Shown: positions 25,478 to 35,200 of the stretch, in pieces | Numbering within the stretch: the first letter of the stretch is position 1 | Layout: each line of letters starts with the position of its first letter | NCBI GenBank assembly: GCA_030765785.1 | Contig: JAVCCC010000013.1 | Location: forward strand, 1-35,812 | DNA length: 35,812 nt | Source: Candidatus Aceula lacicola | GTDB lineage: Bacteria > Omnitrophota > Gorgyraeia > Zapsychrales > Aceulaceae | Direction of reading: 5' to 3' | Notes under the pieces: model-generated | What the model saw: only the letters and a program-made list of their open reading frames with translations | The model's database searches: none | What the model was told of the DNA's origin: nothing | Translations under genes and position numbers: made by a program

Positions 25478-25519
25478 AAAAATAAAAACCCCATTCTCGA
25501 AAAAACTTCAAGAATAGGG
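25478..25519 (-). terminator. Riboswitch expression platform: intrinsic terminator
   Basis: On the minus strand CCCTATTCTTGAA pairs with TTTCGAGAATGGGG (two G-U), followed by TTTTTATTTTT. It sits between the aptamer and the Shine-Dalgarno sequence of the vWA gene. Its 3' arm TTTTCGAGAA (25494-25503) is also perfectly complementary to the 5' P1 strand of the aptamer (25612-25621). Confidence 0.85.
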
Positions 25520-25540
25520 TCAATAAATACCTGTACCTTT

Positions 25541-25622
25541 CTTCTTTCGGTAGCCCAACCCTCAATTCATGAGTTGCTGGCTTTGCGTCCCCTAGTTCCC
25601 CAGGGTTTGCCTTTTCGAGAAG
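25541..25622 (-). ncRNA. Cyclic di-GMP-I (GEMM) riboswitch aptamer
   Basis: The minus strand carries the GEMM-I signature in order: GGCAAACC, a stem CCCTG/TAGGG capped by the GNRA tetraloop GGAA, GGGACGCAAAGCCA, a second stem CAACTC/GAGGGTTG, and GGGCTACCGA closing P1 (CTTCTCG... with CGAAAGAAG). All conserved parts are present. It lies in the 5' leader of the vWA protein, about 25 nt after a likely transcription start. Confidence 0.93.
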
Positions 25623-25653
25623 CCTTACTAAAAAACATCTGTAAAGAACAATA

Positions 25654-25682
25654 TTTATCTATATTAAGGGGCTCTATGTAAA
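25654..25682 (-). promoter_or_regulatory. Probable sigma-70 promoter of the riboswitch leader
   Basis: Minus strand TTTACA (25677-25682), 17-bp spacer, GATAAA (25654-25659). The start of transcription would be near 25647, just ahead of the aptamer. A GGGCT/AGCCC inverted repeat (12-base loop) encloses the -35 region. Confidence 0.5.
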
Positions 25683-25817
25683 CCTAAGCCCTCATATTCC
25701 CTATATCTTGCAAAAAAACCTTTTCCAAAAAACAATTTCCAATTTCTATTAATGTCTACGCATCTTCATCAGAATCTATTATAAGTATAAACTATATTTA
25801 TATATAAAACTATGCAT

Positions 25818-25863
25818 AGGGTCGTTTTCGAGAAAACGCTTTCTTTTTGAAAAGCAAGACCCT
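25818..25863. other. Perfect three-way-junction-like inverted repeat upstream of comM
   Basis: Outer arms AGGGTC/GACCCT enclose two hairpins, GTTTT-CGAG-AAAAC and GCTTT...AAAGC. All three stems are perfect. It lies about 80 bp before the comM start and outside the riboswitch transcript. TTTTCGAGAA inside it also occurs in the aptamer P1 strand. Role unknown. Confidence 0.45.
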
Positions 25864-25941
25864 TTCGCTTTAAGCTTGACTCAAGGCTATTTTTTGTGCT
25901 AATTTACTTAAGCTTGCGTCCCGCAAAAAGGACAAATTGTA

Positions 25942-27468
25942 ATGCTCTCAAAAATTTCTAGCTTTTGTCTATCTGGATTAGAAGCTACCCCAATTACAGT
26001 TGAAGTTGATATTTCCCGAGGTCTCCCTTCTATTGTTGTTGTCGGCCTTCCAGATAATGCCGTTAAAGAAAGTAAAGAACGCGTTCGTTCTGCCATTAAA
26101 AATAGCGGTTACAAATTTCCAGCCCAACGTATTACCGTTAATCTTTCTCCCGGCGATATTAAAAAAGAAGGTCCTTGTTTTGATCTAGCGATCGCCCTCG
26201 GAATCTTAAATGCCACAGAGACAATAAGCTCCTTTTCAATTAAAAAATATATTATTTTGGGTGAACTTTCTTTGGGTGGACAAGTCGAGGCCATCAAAGG
26301 TTCCTTTTCGATTGCTATGCGTGCATCTAAAAAGAAATTTGATGGTATTATTGTTCCAGAAAAGAATGCCCACGAAGCAGCTCTGGCAAGCAACCTAGAC
26401 GTTTTCCCCGTTAAAACCCTTACTCAAACTATACAATTCTTGCAAGATACCGATTCCATTAAGCCTTTTAAAGTTGATATAAAAGAAGCTTTTAGAAAAT
26501 CTAGTCAATATGATATTGATTTCAGCGAAGTTAAAGGTCAGTCGCATGTCAAAAGAGGACTTGAGGTCTCTGCAGCCGGCGGTCACAACGTCCTTTTGTT
26601 AGGTCCTCCTGGAAGCGGAAAAACCATGCTTTCAAAAAGACTTGCCACTATTTTGCCAGATTTAAGCTTAGAGGAAGCCTTGGAAACAGCGCAAATTCAT
26701 TCTGCATCAGGGCTTATCGATACAAAACTAAAAAATATTGGAACGCGTCCTTTTCGATCGCCTCATCATACGGCAAGCGATGCAGCCCTTGTCGGCGGAG
26801 GAACTATTCCGAAGCCTGGCGAAGTAAGCCTTGCGCACAATGGCATCTTGTTCTTAGATGAACTACCTGAATTTAATCGAAACGTTCTAGAAGCTTTGCG
26901 CCAACCGCTTGAAGATCATTGTGTTTATATATCACGCGCTCATAAATCAGTTAAATTTCCTTCAAAATTTATGCTCGTCTGCGCGATGAACCCTTGTCCG
27001 TGCGGCTGGTATACAGATCCAAAAAAAGAATGCCATTGTACTCCTCAGAAAATACAAAAATATCTTTCTAAAGTTTCCGGCCCTCTTTTAGATCGTATTG
27101 ATATTCACCTAGAAGTTCCTTCCTTGAAGTCACAAGACCTTTTTTCTGAAAAATCAAAAGAAACATCCTCTGACATCAAAAAAAGAGCTGTCAAGGCGCG
27201 AAATGTTCAACAAAACCGATTTAAAGGAACTACGATCTTTTCCAACGCTCAGATGCAACATCGTCAAATAAAGGAATTCTGTTCTATTTCCAAAGAATCT
27301 CAAGATCTCTTAAGAATCGCTATTGACGAACTCGGTCTTTCGGCACGCGCCCATGATAAAATACTAAAAGTAGCGCGAACAATTGCTGATCTCGACGAAA
27401 AGAATCAGATCCTGCCAGAGCATATCTCTGAAGCTATTCAATATCGTTCGCTTGATCGTATATGGTAA
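25942..27468 (+). CDS. comM: ComM / YifB-family Mg-chelatase-like AAA+ ATPase, 508 aa
   Basis: N-terminal Lon-like ChlI fold (GLEATPITVEVDISRGLPSIVVVGLPDNAVKESKERVRSAI), Walker A GPPGSGKT, Walker B ILFLDELPEF, the RSPHHTASDAALVGGG segment, a Cys-rich motif AMNPCPCGWYTDP..CHC, and a C-terminal domain with SARAHDKILKVARTIADL. ComM is the helicase that extends heteroduplex branches in natural transformation. Full length, on its own on the plus strand, AAAGGAC before the start. Its stop faces the U32 gene 11 bp away, with an AT palindrome at the junction. Confidence 0.95.
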   Translation: MLSKISSFCLSGLEATPITVEVDISRGLPSIVVVGLPDNAVKESKERVRSAIKNSGYKFPAQRITVNLSPGDIKKEGPCFDLAIALGILNATETISSFSIKKYIILGELSLGGQVEAIKGSFSIAMRASKKKFDGIIVPEKNAHEAALASNLDVFPVKTLTQTIQFLQDTDSIKPFKVDIKEAFRKSSQYDIDFSEVKGQSHVKRGLEVSAAGGHNVLLLGPPGSGKTMLSKRLATILPDLSLEEALETAQIHSASGLIDTKLKNIGTRPFRSPHHTASDAALVGGGTIPKPGEVSLAHNGILFLDELPEFNRNVLEALRQPLEDHCVYISRAHKSVKFPSKFMLVCAMNPCPCGWYTDPKKECHCTPQKIQKYLSKVSGPLLDRIDIHLEVPSLKSQDLFSEKSKETSSDIKKRAVKARNVQQNRFKGTTIFSNAQMQHRQIKEFCSISKESQDLLRIAIDELGLSARAHDKILKVARTIADLDEKNQILPEHISEAIQYRSLDRIW

Positions 27469-27479
27469 TTTTATAAAAT

Positions 27480-28715
27480 TTAAAGGCGTTTCTTCTTCTT
27501 CCAAAGAAACACTTTATCTTTTGGCCGGACAACAAAAGGAAGCTTGATTCCAACAGCGTCTCCTTTTTTAGCCTCTTTGATGGGATGATGATCCGTTTGC
27601 ATTTCAAAAACCTTGCAGCGATAAGCCGGTGTCATTGTTCCTAAAAAAAGAATGGTATCGCCTTTCTTAATAATTCCTGTACGAACGCGGATATCCGCAA
27701 CACTCAAATTTTTATAAAACTTTTTAACCTCACCAATATAAACTTTTTCATACGTATGACCAAGGCCTTTGCTCATATCTTTTTCTGAAGGCGTACCAAA
27801 ATAAAACCCAGATGAAAATCCTCGATTATAAACGGTTTCTAATTCTTTTTTAAGCTTCGCCTTAAATGGTTTGGTAAGCTTTTTTTGAGCATACACATCA
27901 ATAGCTTGTCGATATACGCGCGTTGTAACGCCAATATATTCTGGCGAACGCATACGTCCTTCGATCTTAAAAGAATGAATTCCTGCCTTAATTAAATCAT
28001 CAATAAAATCAATCGAACATAAATCTTTAGGGCTCAACACATAATCTTTTCCCAAAATATACTCTGATTCACCATCAACATCTTTGATATAAAATTCTCG
28101 TCGACAAGGCTGGAGGCACTCCCCTCGATTCGCTGACTTATCAAAAGTAAGCTCCGACATAAAACATCGACCAGAAATGCTGACACACATCGCCCCATGG
28201 ATAAAAGTTTCGATTTCACAATTTATTTTCTCCGCTTTCATCTCTTTAACAATTTTCCTGATATCCAAAAGCGTGCATTCTCTTGCCAGCACAATACGCT
28301 TAACGCCAAGCTTAATATAAAATTTTATCGCTTCTATATTGGTTACGCTTGCCTGCGTCGAAAGATGAATCCGCAATCCCTCTTGCTTGGCCAAAGACAA
28401 AACAGCCATATCCCACAAAATAACAGCATTAACCTTTGCTTTTTTTGCTTCAACCAAAATTTTCTTAACCTTTGGGATATCACTATTTTTAACAACAACG
28501 TTAAGTGTCAGATATCCTTTTTTCTTATGCGTCCGCAAAAATGCCATGACTTTTTTAATTTCCAAAAGATCAAAATTGCTTGCTAAATTACGCATGTTCA
28601 AACCCTTAACGCCAAAAAATACACCATCGGCACCATTTTCAACAGCTGCCATCAAGCTCGGCCAATTTCCAGCTGGAGCAATCAACTTAGGAATTTTTAT
28701 TTCTTCTTTTTTCAT
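27480..28715 (-). CDS. Peptidase U32 family protein, TrhP (YegQ)-like, 411 aa
   Basis: U32 signatures: KLIAPAGNWPSLMAAVENGADGVFFG, LSTQASVTN, the diagnostic ETFIHGAMCVSISGRCFMSE, and the Fe-S-ligand-rich SANRGECLQPCRREF, then the C-terminal beta-barrel-like domain (GRMRSPEYI, YNRGFSSGFYFG). Related members TrhP/RlhA act in tRNA U34 or 23S rRNA C2501 hydroxylation rather than proteolysis; length and motifs favour the TrhP side. Overlaps the upstream glycosyltransferase gene by four bases (ATGA). Confidence 0.88.
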   Translation of the reverse strand: MKKEEIKIPKLIAPAGNWPSLMAAVENGADGVFFGVKGLNMRNLASNFDLLEIKKVMAFLRTHKKKGYLTLNVVVKNSDIPKVKKILVEAKKAKVNAVILWDMAVLSLAKQEGLRIHLSTQASVTNIEAIKFYIKLGVKRIVLARECTLLDIRKIVKEMKAEKINCEIETFIHGAMCVSISGRCFMSELTFDKSANRGECLQPCRREFYIKDVDGESEYILGKDYVLSPKDLCSIDFIDDLIKAGIHSFKIEGRMRSPEYIGVTTRVYRQAIDVYAQKKLTKPFKAKLKKELETVYNRGFSSGFYFGTPSEKDMSKGLGHTYEKVYIGEVKKFYKNLSVADIRVRTGIIKKGDTILFLGTMTPAYRCKVFEMQTDHHPIKEAKKGDAVGIKLPFVVRPKDKVFLWKKKKRL

Positions 28716-30403
28716 CGCGCTCTTAAGTATTCTAGAGGACCGCCTGGTCCATATAACTTTGTCATATCAATCACTAAAGAATTCTCTGGAAACTCTATTT
28801 CCTCACCAGAAACCTTTGAGTAAATCTTAAAATTAAGAATAAATGGATTCTCTTTCTTTTGATCACTAACGGCGCATAAGAATTCTTCTGTTTTAGGATC
28901 AGATTTCATTCCTAGAAAAGAATATTCTTTTCTAAGCACATCTCGAAAAGCTCCAATAAAAAAACCAAATCGATCTGCAGGAACACTGCTTGTCTGAAAA
29001 CCAAATTCATCATAACGCTCCCTAAGCCTCCCAGGGCCAGGATGAATAAAATAAATACGCTGATTCTGGGCAAGATTATAATGAGCCAAATGCCTTTTGA
29101 CAAACTCTAGCTCCGTATAATTAGGATAAGCAACAAATTGATGAATATTTCTATACGAAAAAAATATTCCCATCACCACAATAAGAGATAAAACGCCTCT
29201 AACAAATATTTTCTTTCTCGGCAAAGAAAAACAACTTATCCACTGCCTAAAGCTCCAGAACAAAAGACACATAATCAAAAAAACAGGCCCCAAACAACAA
29301 CGGTAAAAAGGAGCTTTTCCTGGCCACAATAAATTCGGTAAAAAGGAAAGAAAAAAAAGTGGAATAAATGCACCAACTCTCCAGGCAAAGCGCACCAATA
29401 TCTTTTGGCGTGAGAATCCCTTTGATTTTAAATCTTTAAAAAACATAAATCCAAAATAGCCAAGGCTAGTCAAAATAACAACAAAAACACCCATAGCAAT
29501 CGCTACGCTCGAATAAATATTCCATAGATTCAAACTATTAACCATCGGTTCTTGAACAAACCATACAAATTTATTCCAAAACGCAAAAGACATATCATAA
29601 GGATTGTATGCTTTTTGCGCAGAAGACAACGAAATCCGTTTTGCAATCTGGAGCAACCCCGCATAACACGACAAAGACACAAACCCAATCCCATAATAAA
29701 AAAGAATCTGCTTCTTAAGATGCTCAAAATCCTCTTTTCTAGTAAAAAGAATTACCGGTCCCAAGAGAGCCCAATAGAAAACAGCAACAGATTGATAAAT
29801 CGATAACGCTAAAACAAAAAGAAGAACAGACAAAAATACCCAAATATACCTTAGAAATTTTAAAGAAAATTCTTTTTGTGCAGCCTGATAAGCGAAAAAA
29901 CCAGATCCAATCGAAACAAACAAAGCAACGGCATGAAAAAAAATGCCTGCATAAGAAACAACAATCTCAAAATACGGCAACGTAAATACCGTTAAAACAA
30001 AAAATAAAGATTCTTGGCGGCTCAACAATCGACGATGATACCAGCGAACCAAGCACAAGGCACTGATACTAAGAATAAAAAAAGAAAAATAGCGAATCAG
30101 TGTTAACTCCGAGACCGTATTGACAAGCAGAGTAGCATATTCAAGAATAAAAGCTCCAACAAAACGACCAGACGATAAATTAAACAAAAAACACCCGTAT
30201 ACTTTGTATCCCCAATCATTAAGAAAAAATAGCATATCATCATGATGAATATACCCAAACCGTAACGCCGGAAAATAAGCAATATACAAGCACCCTGCAA
30301 TCAAGCCGAAAGTAAAAATACCTCGCACCAAAGGATGCGTGTTAGAAAAGAATCCAACGACCCTATCTAGGCGATTCTTTAAAAAAACTAAAATTCTCTT
30401 CAT
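28712..30403 (-). CDS. Polytopic glycosyltransferase-like protein (GtrII-type), paralogue 2, 563 aa
   Basis: About 11 membrane helices. An acidic motif in the first loop, YIHHDDMLFFL, is followed by SGRFVGAFI; a large C-terminal soluble part ends in DMTKLYGPGGPLEYL. This order is like GT-C / GtrII-type glucosyltransferases that use polyprenyl-phosphate sugars on the periplasmic side. Paralogue of the next-upstream gene with the same motifs in the same places. Gap of 49 bp to that gene, ATGA overlap with U32 downstream. Acceptor unknown. Confidence 0.6.
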   Translation of the reverse strand: MKRILVFLKNRLDRVVGFFSNTHPLVRGIFTFGLIAGCLYIAYFPALRFGYIHHDDMLFFLNDWGYKVYGCFLFNLSSGRFVGAFILEYATLLVNTVSELTLIRYFSFFILSISALCLVRWYHRRLLSRQESLFFVLTVFTLPYFEIVVSYAGIFFHAVALFVSIGSGFFAYQAAQKEFSLKFLRYIWVFLSVLLFVLALSIYQSVAVFYWALLGPVILFTRKEDFEHLKKQILFYYGIGFVSLSCYAGLLQIAKRISLSSAQKAYNPYDMSFAFWNKFVWFVQEPMVNSLNLWNIYSSVAIAMGVFVVILTSLGYFGFMFFKDLKSKGFSRQKILVRFAWRVGAFIPLFFLSFLPNLLWPGKAPFYRCCLGPVFLIMCLLFWSFRQWISCFSLPRKKIFVRGVLSLIVVMGIFFSYRNIHQFVAYPNYTELEFVKRHLAHYNLAQNQRIYFIHPGPGRLRERYDEFGFQTSSVPADRFGFFIGAFRDVLRKEYSFLGMKSDPKTEEFLCAVSDQKKENPFILNFKIYSKVSGEEIEFPENSLVIDMTKLYGPGGPLEYLRAR

Positions 30404-30452
30404 ACCCTCTCTCTTTTAAGAATTAACACTCACACTCTTTATTACAATTCTT

Positions 30453-32081
30453 TTATTTCTTCGAAGGAAGTTTTAAATATTCTAACGGACCACCTGGCTT
30501 ATAAAGCCTTGTCATATCAATAACGATTGTTGGCTGACCAAACGAAACAGCGTTTTCCTTAGAAGAACTTGTAATAATTCTTTTAAATGCAAATCCTCTT
30601 TCCGGATTATCTTTGTAAATAAAGAAATATTCTGCCTCTTGTTTATTTAAATCAAACCGAATTCCATAAATATTCATTTTATCTTTAAAAATTTCAGTAT
30701 AACCACAGGAAACCAACCCCACTCGATTTTGAGGCATACTTGCAGATAAAAATCCAAACTCATCATAATATGTTTTTAGCTTCTCTTGATCTGAGTGAAC
30801 AATGTGCACCCGATCGTAATTTTCGAAATTATTTCGTAAAACATTTTTCATAACATCCACTTCAATTGACCCAGGATAAACGATGTAACGAAAAATATTC
30901 CTGTGCGCTTTAGCAAGTCCGAAAATCATTAATCCTATCAAAATAAATGTAAAAACGTTCTTTTGATATTTCTTAAAACTTTTTGTCCAACACAATATCA
31001 ACCAAACCAATATTCCAAGAATAATTGTCGCAGGCCCGGACAGAGAGCGATAAAATGCAAAATTTTCCGTCGATAAAAGATTCGGCAAAAAACTTAACGG
31101 TAACAAAATAAAAAGCGTACATGACAATAGCGCTATTTTGATTCCGACTTGCTTTAGCTGTTTCTTTTTATAAGCTTGCCACATGCGCCATACAAATACG
31201 CCTAGCACCAAAACAAAAATAAATGACACTGACCAAAAAACATAATATTTTCCAGGGAAAATATTCCAAAAGTTTAAACAATTTACAATAATCTCAGAAA
31301 AGAACCAGCTTATTTTTCCAAAATAATCTGTCGTTATGCTATACGGATCATATCCGCCAACCAACTGGAAAAATTTCTTTTTAAAAATCTGCAAAATAAC
31401 AAAATAAAATCCTAATGAAAAGAATCCAGCGGCAAAAAGATTTATCAACTTTTTTTTCGTTTGCTCAAAATCATTTAAAGATGAAAAAAGAATAAGAAAG
31501 GCTGGAATCACCCAGTAAATAACAGCCGAGGGCTGGTACGCCATCAATGCAACAATAAACAAGGATGCAGAGATAATAAACTCTTTCGTTTTTATTCGGC
31601 TAAAAAATTTTCCTGAAGTTGGCATGCTATGCGCCCAAATGCCTGACAAAAGCCCTAGCCAGACAGCAGTCGAATTATTAAACCCTGCTGCAAAAGACGC
31701 CATAATTTCAAAAGACGGTAATGTAAAAATTAAAACGCTGAAGAAAAATGCATCTCGCTTGGATAAAAAATTATTTTTAAGCCAATGCATCAAAATGCAC
31801 GCAGATGCTGAAAGTTGAACCACCATAAGAAATCGAGTAATTTTTAAATCACTTAAAGAATTAACCAAATAATTAAGCACAGTGGCGATATACGCACCGA
31901 CAAAGCGACCCATAGCCAGCACAAATCTTCTGACTGAATGAAGAACAAATGTTTTTCCGTATAGAAAAAAATTCACTTCATCATGGTGAACATAATCATA
32001 ACGAAACGCGGTGTTATAGCAAAGCGCCAAAAGCGCAAAGACACCTAGATATGGAAGAATAACTTTAAATTTATTTTTCAT
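30453..32081 (-). CDS. Polytopic glycosyltransferase-like protein (GtrII-type), paralogue 1, 542 aa
   Basis: Same layout as its neighbour: YVHHDEVNFFLYG, MGRFVGAYI, LPNLLSTENFAFYRSLSGP (neighbour LPNLLWPGKAPFYRCCLGP), IHSDQEKLKTYYDEFGF and the terminal DMTRLYKPGGPLEYLK. I start it at ATG 32079-32081, matching the N-terminus of its paralogue; the ORF extends 16 residues further upstream and neither start has a clear Shine-Dalgarno sequence. Membrane enzyme of envelope glycan assembly, inferred. Confidence 0.6.
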   Translation of the reverse strand: MKNKFKVILPYLGVFALLALCYNTAFRYDYVHHDEVNFFLYGKTFVLHSVRRFVLAMGRFVGAYIATVLNYLVNSLSDLKITRFLMVVQLSASACILMHWLKNNFLSKRDAFFFSVLIFTLPSFEIMASFAAGFNNSTAVWLGLLSGIWAHSMPTSGKFFSRIKTKEFIISASLFIVALMAYQPSAVIYWVIPAFLILFSSLNDFEQTKKKLINLFAAGFFSLGFYFVILQIFKKKFFQLVGGYDPYSITTDYFGKISWFFSEIIVNCLNFWNIFPGKYYVFWSVSFIFVLVLGVFVWRMWQAYKKKQLKQVGIKIALLSCTLFILLPLSFLPNLLSTENFAFYRSLSGPATIILGILVWLILCWTKSFKKYQKNVFTFILIGLMIFGLAKAHRNIFRYIVYPGSIEVDVMKNVLRNNFENYDRVHIVHSDQEKLKTYYDEFGFLSASMPQNRVGLVSCGYTEIFKDKMNIYGIRFDLNKQEAEYFFIYKDNPERGFAFKRIITSSSKENAVSFGQPTIVIDMTRLYKPGGPLEYLKLPSKK

Positions 32082-32228
32082 AAGTATAAATATCAGCCAA
32101 AACTTTACGAATATTTGGCAATCCCGCATACCACAATTCTTAATTGTAAAATGCAGAATTAGTAATATTATTCTATCGGATTATTTCAGAAATGGAATAG
32201 GAAAGTTTTTCTGCAATATTACGGTATT

Positions 32229-35200
32229 CTAACAAAACGCTGAAGAAGAATTCCGGAATACACCAACTTCCCTATAAGTATTAAAAAGTTTTAAATAACG
32301 GATTATTTCATCTAAATCATGCTCTTTTTTATATTCTTCTGCCAAACCAACTTCTTTTAAGGGAATAACAATCCGATACACAGTCTTTTTGCCTGTTGGC
32401 ATTTCACCTCTCTTCAGCTCTAAGCATCCGCCTAATTCCGAAAGGACTCTTGTCATAGAATCTACTCCGACTCCGCTTAAGCCAAAATAATATTTTCTTC
32501 CTTCTGAATCAAATAAAGATTTCTTTCTTTCATTGAAAACAAGCTTGTCTACGGCTTTGCCAATACCGTTATCAAAAATTTCAACAATGACATTCTCGCC
32601 TTTTAAAACAAAGGATATGCTTACCTGTCCTCTATAGCTAGACGAAACTTGCTCAAAATTTATCTGCTTATCAAACATTGCAGCAATAGCATCATAAGCA
32701 TTGTTAAATCCCTCTCCTAAAATCTCTATCCCAAAAGAACTCTTTTTGTAATGCTTAAGCTCAAAAAGAAAAAACTGAAAAAACTTCTTTGTAAAAATAT
32801 CAAAATCTTGTCTCTTAAGCTGCCAAAACTCAGAACTTAAGAAATCATTCTTATCAAAAACCATCAAATCACTCATATCGCAAATAGCAATAGGCTCCCT
32901 ATTCGTAACGTCCACTAGCATTCTCAAAAGACTCTCTACACGAGCTTCCTCTTCTCTTGTTTCGAGTCGTGAAATAACTTCAGGAGAAGAAATTTTAATA
33001 ATTGCTGAAGATGTCGAAGAGCTTAGAAATTCTTTTTGTGTTTTAATGATAAAAAGCTCAGCATATTGTTTTGATTCACTTGAAATCCCAAACCTAACAA
33101 GCTCCTTGCCGGAAGAAAGATTTCTGTCGTATGCTCTTTTCCAGAATGGCCTTTTGTCTGGTCCTGGAAATAACGCTTCTAGCTGAGACCAGTGCGCTTT
33201 AATAGCAATAATTTTTAGATCCATGTCTTCATCTTTAAAGGGAACAATCTTAACATTTGGATCAAAAATAGAATATTCACCCCAAGCGCCACGATACAGC
33301 CAAATCTCAGTATCTTCTTTAAGGCTTACAAGGCGTAACGCTTCTTTAAAAACTTCAACTGCCATGCGATGAGTTCCCCGAGGATCAAATAACTCACCTG
33401 GAACGAAAACGATATCAGGTTGCTCTTTTTGCAAAACACTAATCACCTTCTGCAGGTCTTTATTCGTCCAATAATTTTCTATTGTCTTTGATCGCCTATA
33501 ATAAAAAGGCAAATCTAAAAAACAAAAATCAATATCCAAATAATGACTGGCTTTTATCGCTTCCCCTTTTCTAATTTTAGATTTCTCCGAAACAGTGTTT
33601 CCTGCTCCGACTGCTTCAGCTCCACTGACTGCAAAAACGCTTATAATTTGATTACCTAGCCTTTTTAATATTTGAATAATGCCTCCACAACAAATAACAT
33701 CATCATCAGGATGAGGAGAATAAATCATGATCTTTTTGTTGCGAGGAAGCTGTTTAGCATCAAAAATTCTCTTTTGTATTCTTCTTTTTATAAATTCATT
33801 TAAATCCGAAACAGACTCATTTGACTCTAAAAAAGAATTTAAAAGATTATTCTTCTTGAAATCCGCCACAGTAAGATTGTTAACAGAAACAGATTTTTTA
33901 TCCGAAATCCAACTAACCGATTTTCCAATTAATTCTTCATTCCAATTAGCCCGATTAACAATCCAGGGAGTTTTAATTCTTTCCAATTCTAAAGCAGCAC
34001 CCTTATCTAAAACCACAACAACATTTGGATGCTTCTGAAGATATGACAATGGAAAAAATGAACTAATATTTCCTTCAACAATAGCTTTAACAACAGGAGA
34101 TTTGTCTTCTCCAGAAATAAATATAAGAATAAACTTCGCATCTAAGAATGTTGCGACGCCCATCGAAATCGCTTTCAAAGGAACATTCTTTATCCCCCCA
34201 AATCTAAACGCAGTATCAAATCTGGTCTTGTACGACAGTTCCACCAGCCTAGTGCGCATTTGAGAAAGATCATCGTCACCTGCCTCGTTAAAACCTCCAT
34301 GACCACCCTTAAGAACATCACCGTCATAATACGCACCGCCACAACCCAACAATAAAAGATCCAACGGCTTGCCTCTTAGCTTATCTTCATAGCTTTGACA
34401 AAAATTAGAAATCTGATTTTCTGATCCACTAAAATGTAGGGATCGAAATTGTGATGAGTGAATTTTCAATGGATTTAAAATAAATTCTTTTAGATAGCTA
34501 ACATAACTATGGATGGATTTGCGCTCAATGGGATAATATTCATCGACTTGCGAAAAAGTTATCTGATCAAAAGAGAAGCCAGAAACAGCAGAAAGCCTTT
34601 TAACTAACTTCTTATAAACACTCACGAAAGTTGCGCCGGTCGCCGGTGCAATAGAAGCCTTAGGGTTCTCTTCGATTAAAGCTGCAGTCTGTTCAACAAT
34701 CCAATCGCAAGCCTGACCATAATCATCAAAAATTAAAAGAGAGAATTTTTCTTTACCTATTCTTTGTGGTTTAAAGAAGCTATCCTGATTTATTGCTGAA
34801 GAAGAAGAGATATCTTCCTTTACCGGCGAGGAGATTTTGTCCCCTCTTCGAACAAAAAAGCCTGGAATGCTTTCCTTAAACCCAAAGTCTTCCCAAACGG
34901 CTTTCCATCGCTCGCCAGATTCTCCTCCATCGCCAATCATATCATGCGCTCTATAGTCATCACCAAATTGACGCAAAAGTAACATCCCGTATCTTTTCCC
35001 TTTTACTGACTCATCTGTTTCAATCAAATCAATATAAAAACCATCTTTTAATAGCTCACCTGTAAAAACTTTTAAAACCGTCCAAGTCTCATCATTTGGC
35101 TTTATAGCGATAAGAAGAGCAACAATTTCTTCTTTTTCTACAATATAATAAGCATATTCCGGTGCCTGAGAATGCTCAGGATGAAGTTCGCGAAACTTTG

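Noticed and set aside
25465-25494. Upstream ATG of the giant vWA gene at 25494
   Set aside because: It lies in the 3' arm of the terminator hairpin; the ATG at 25464 has a Shine-Dalgarno sequence at proper spacing.
28197-28830. Long plus-strand ORFs of 129 and 147 aa
   Set aside because: They lie antisense to the U32 gene, whose family motifs are clear.
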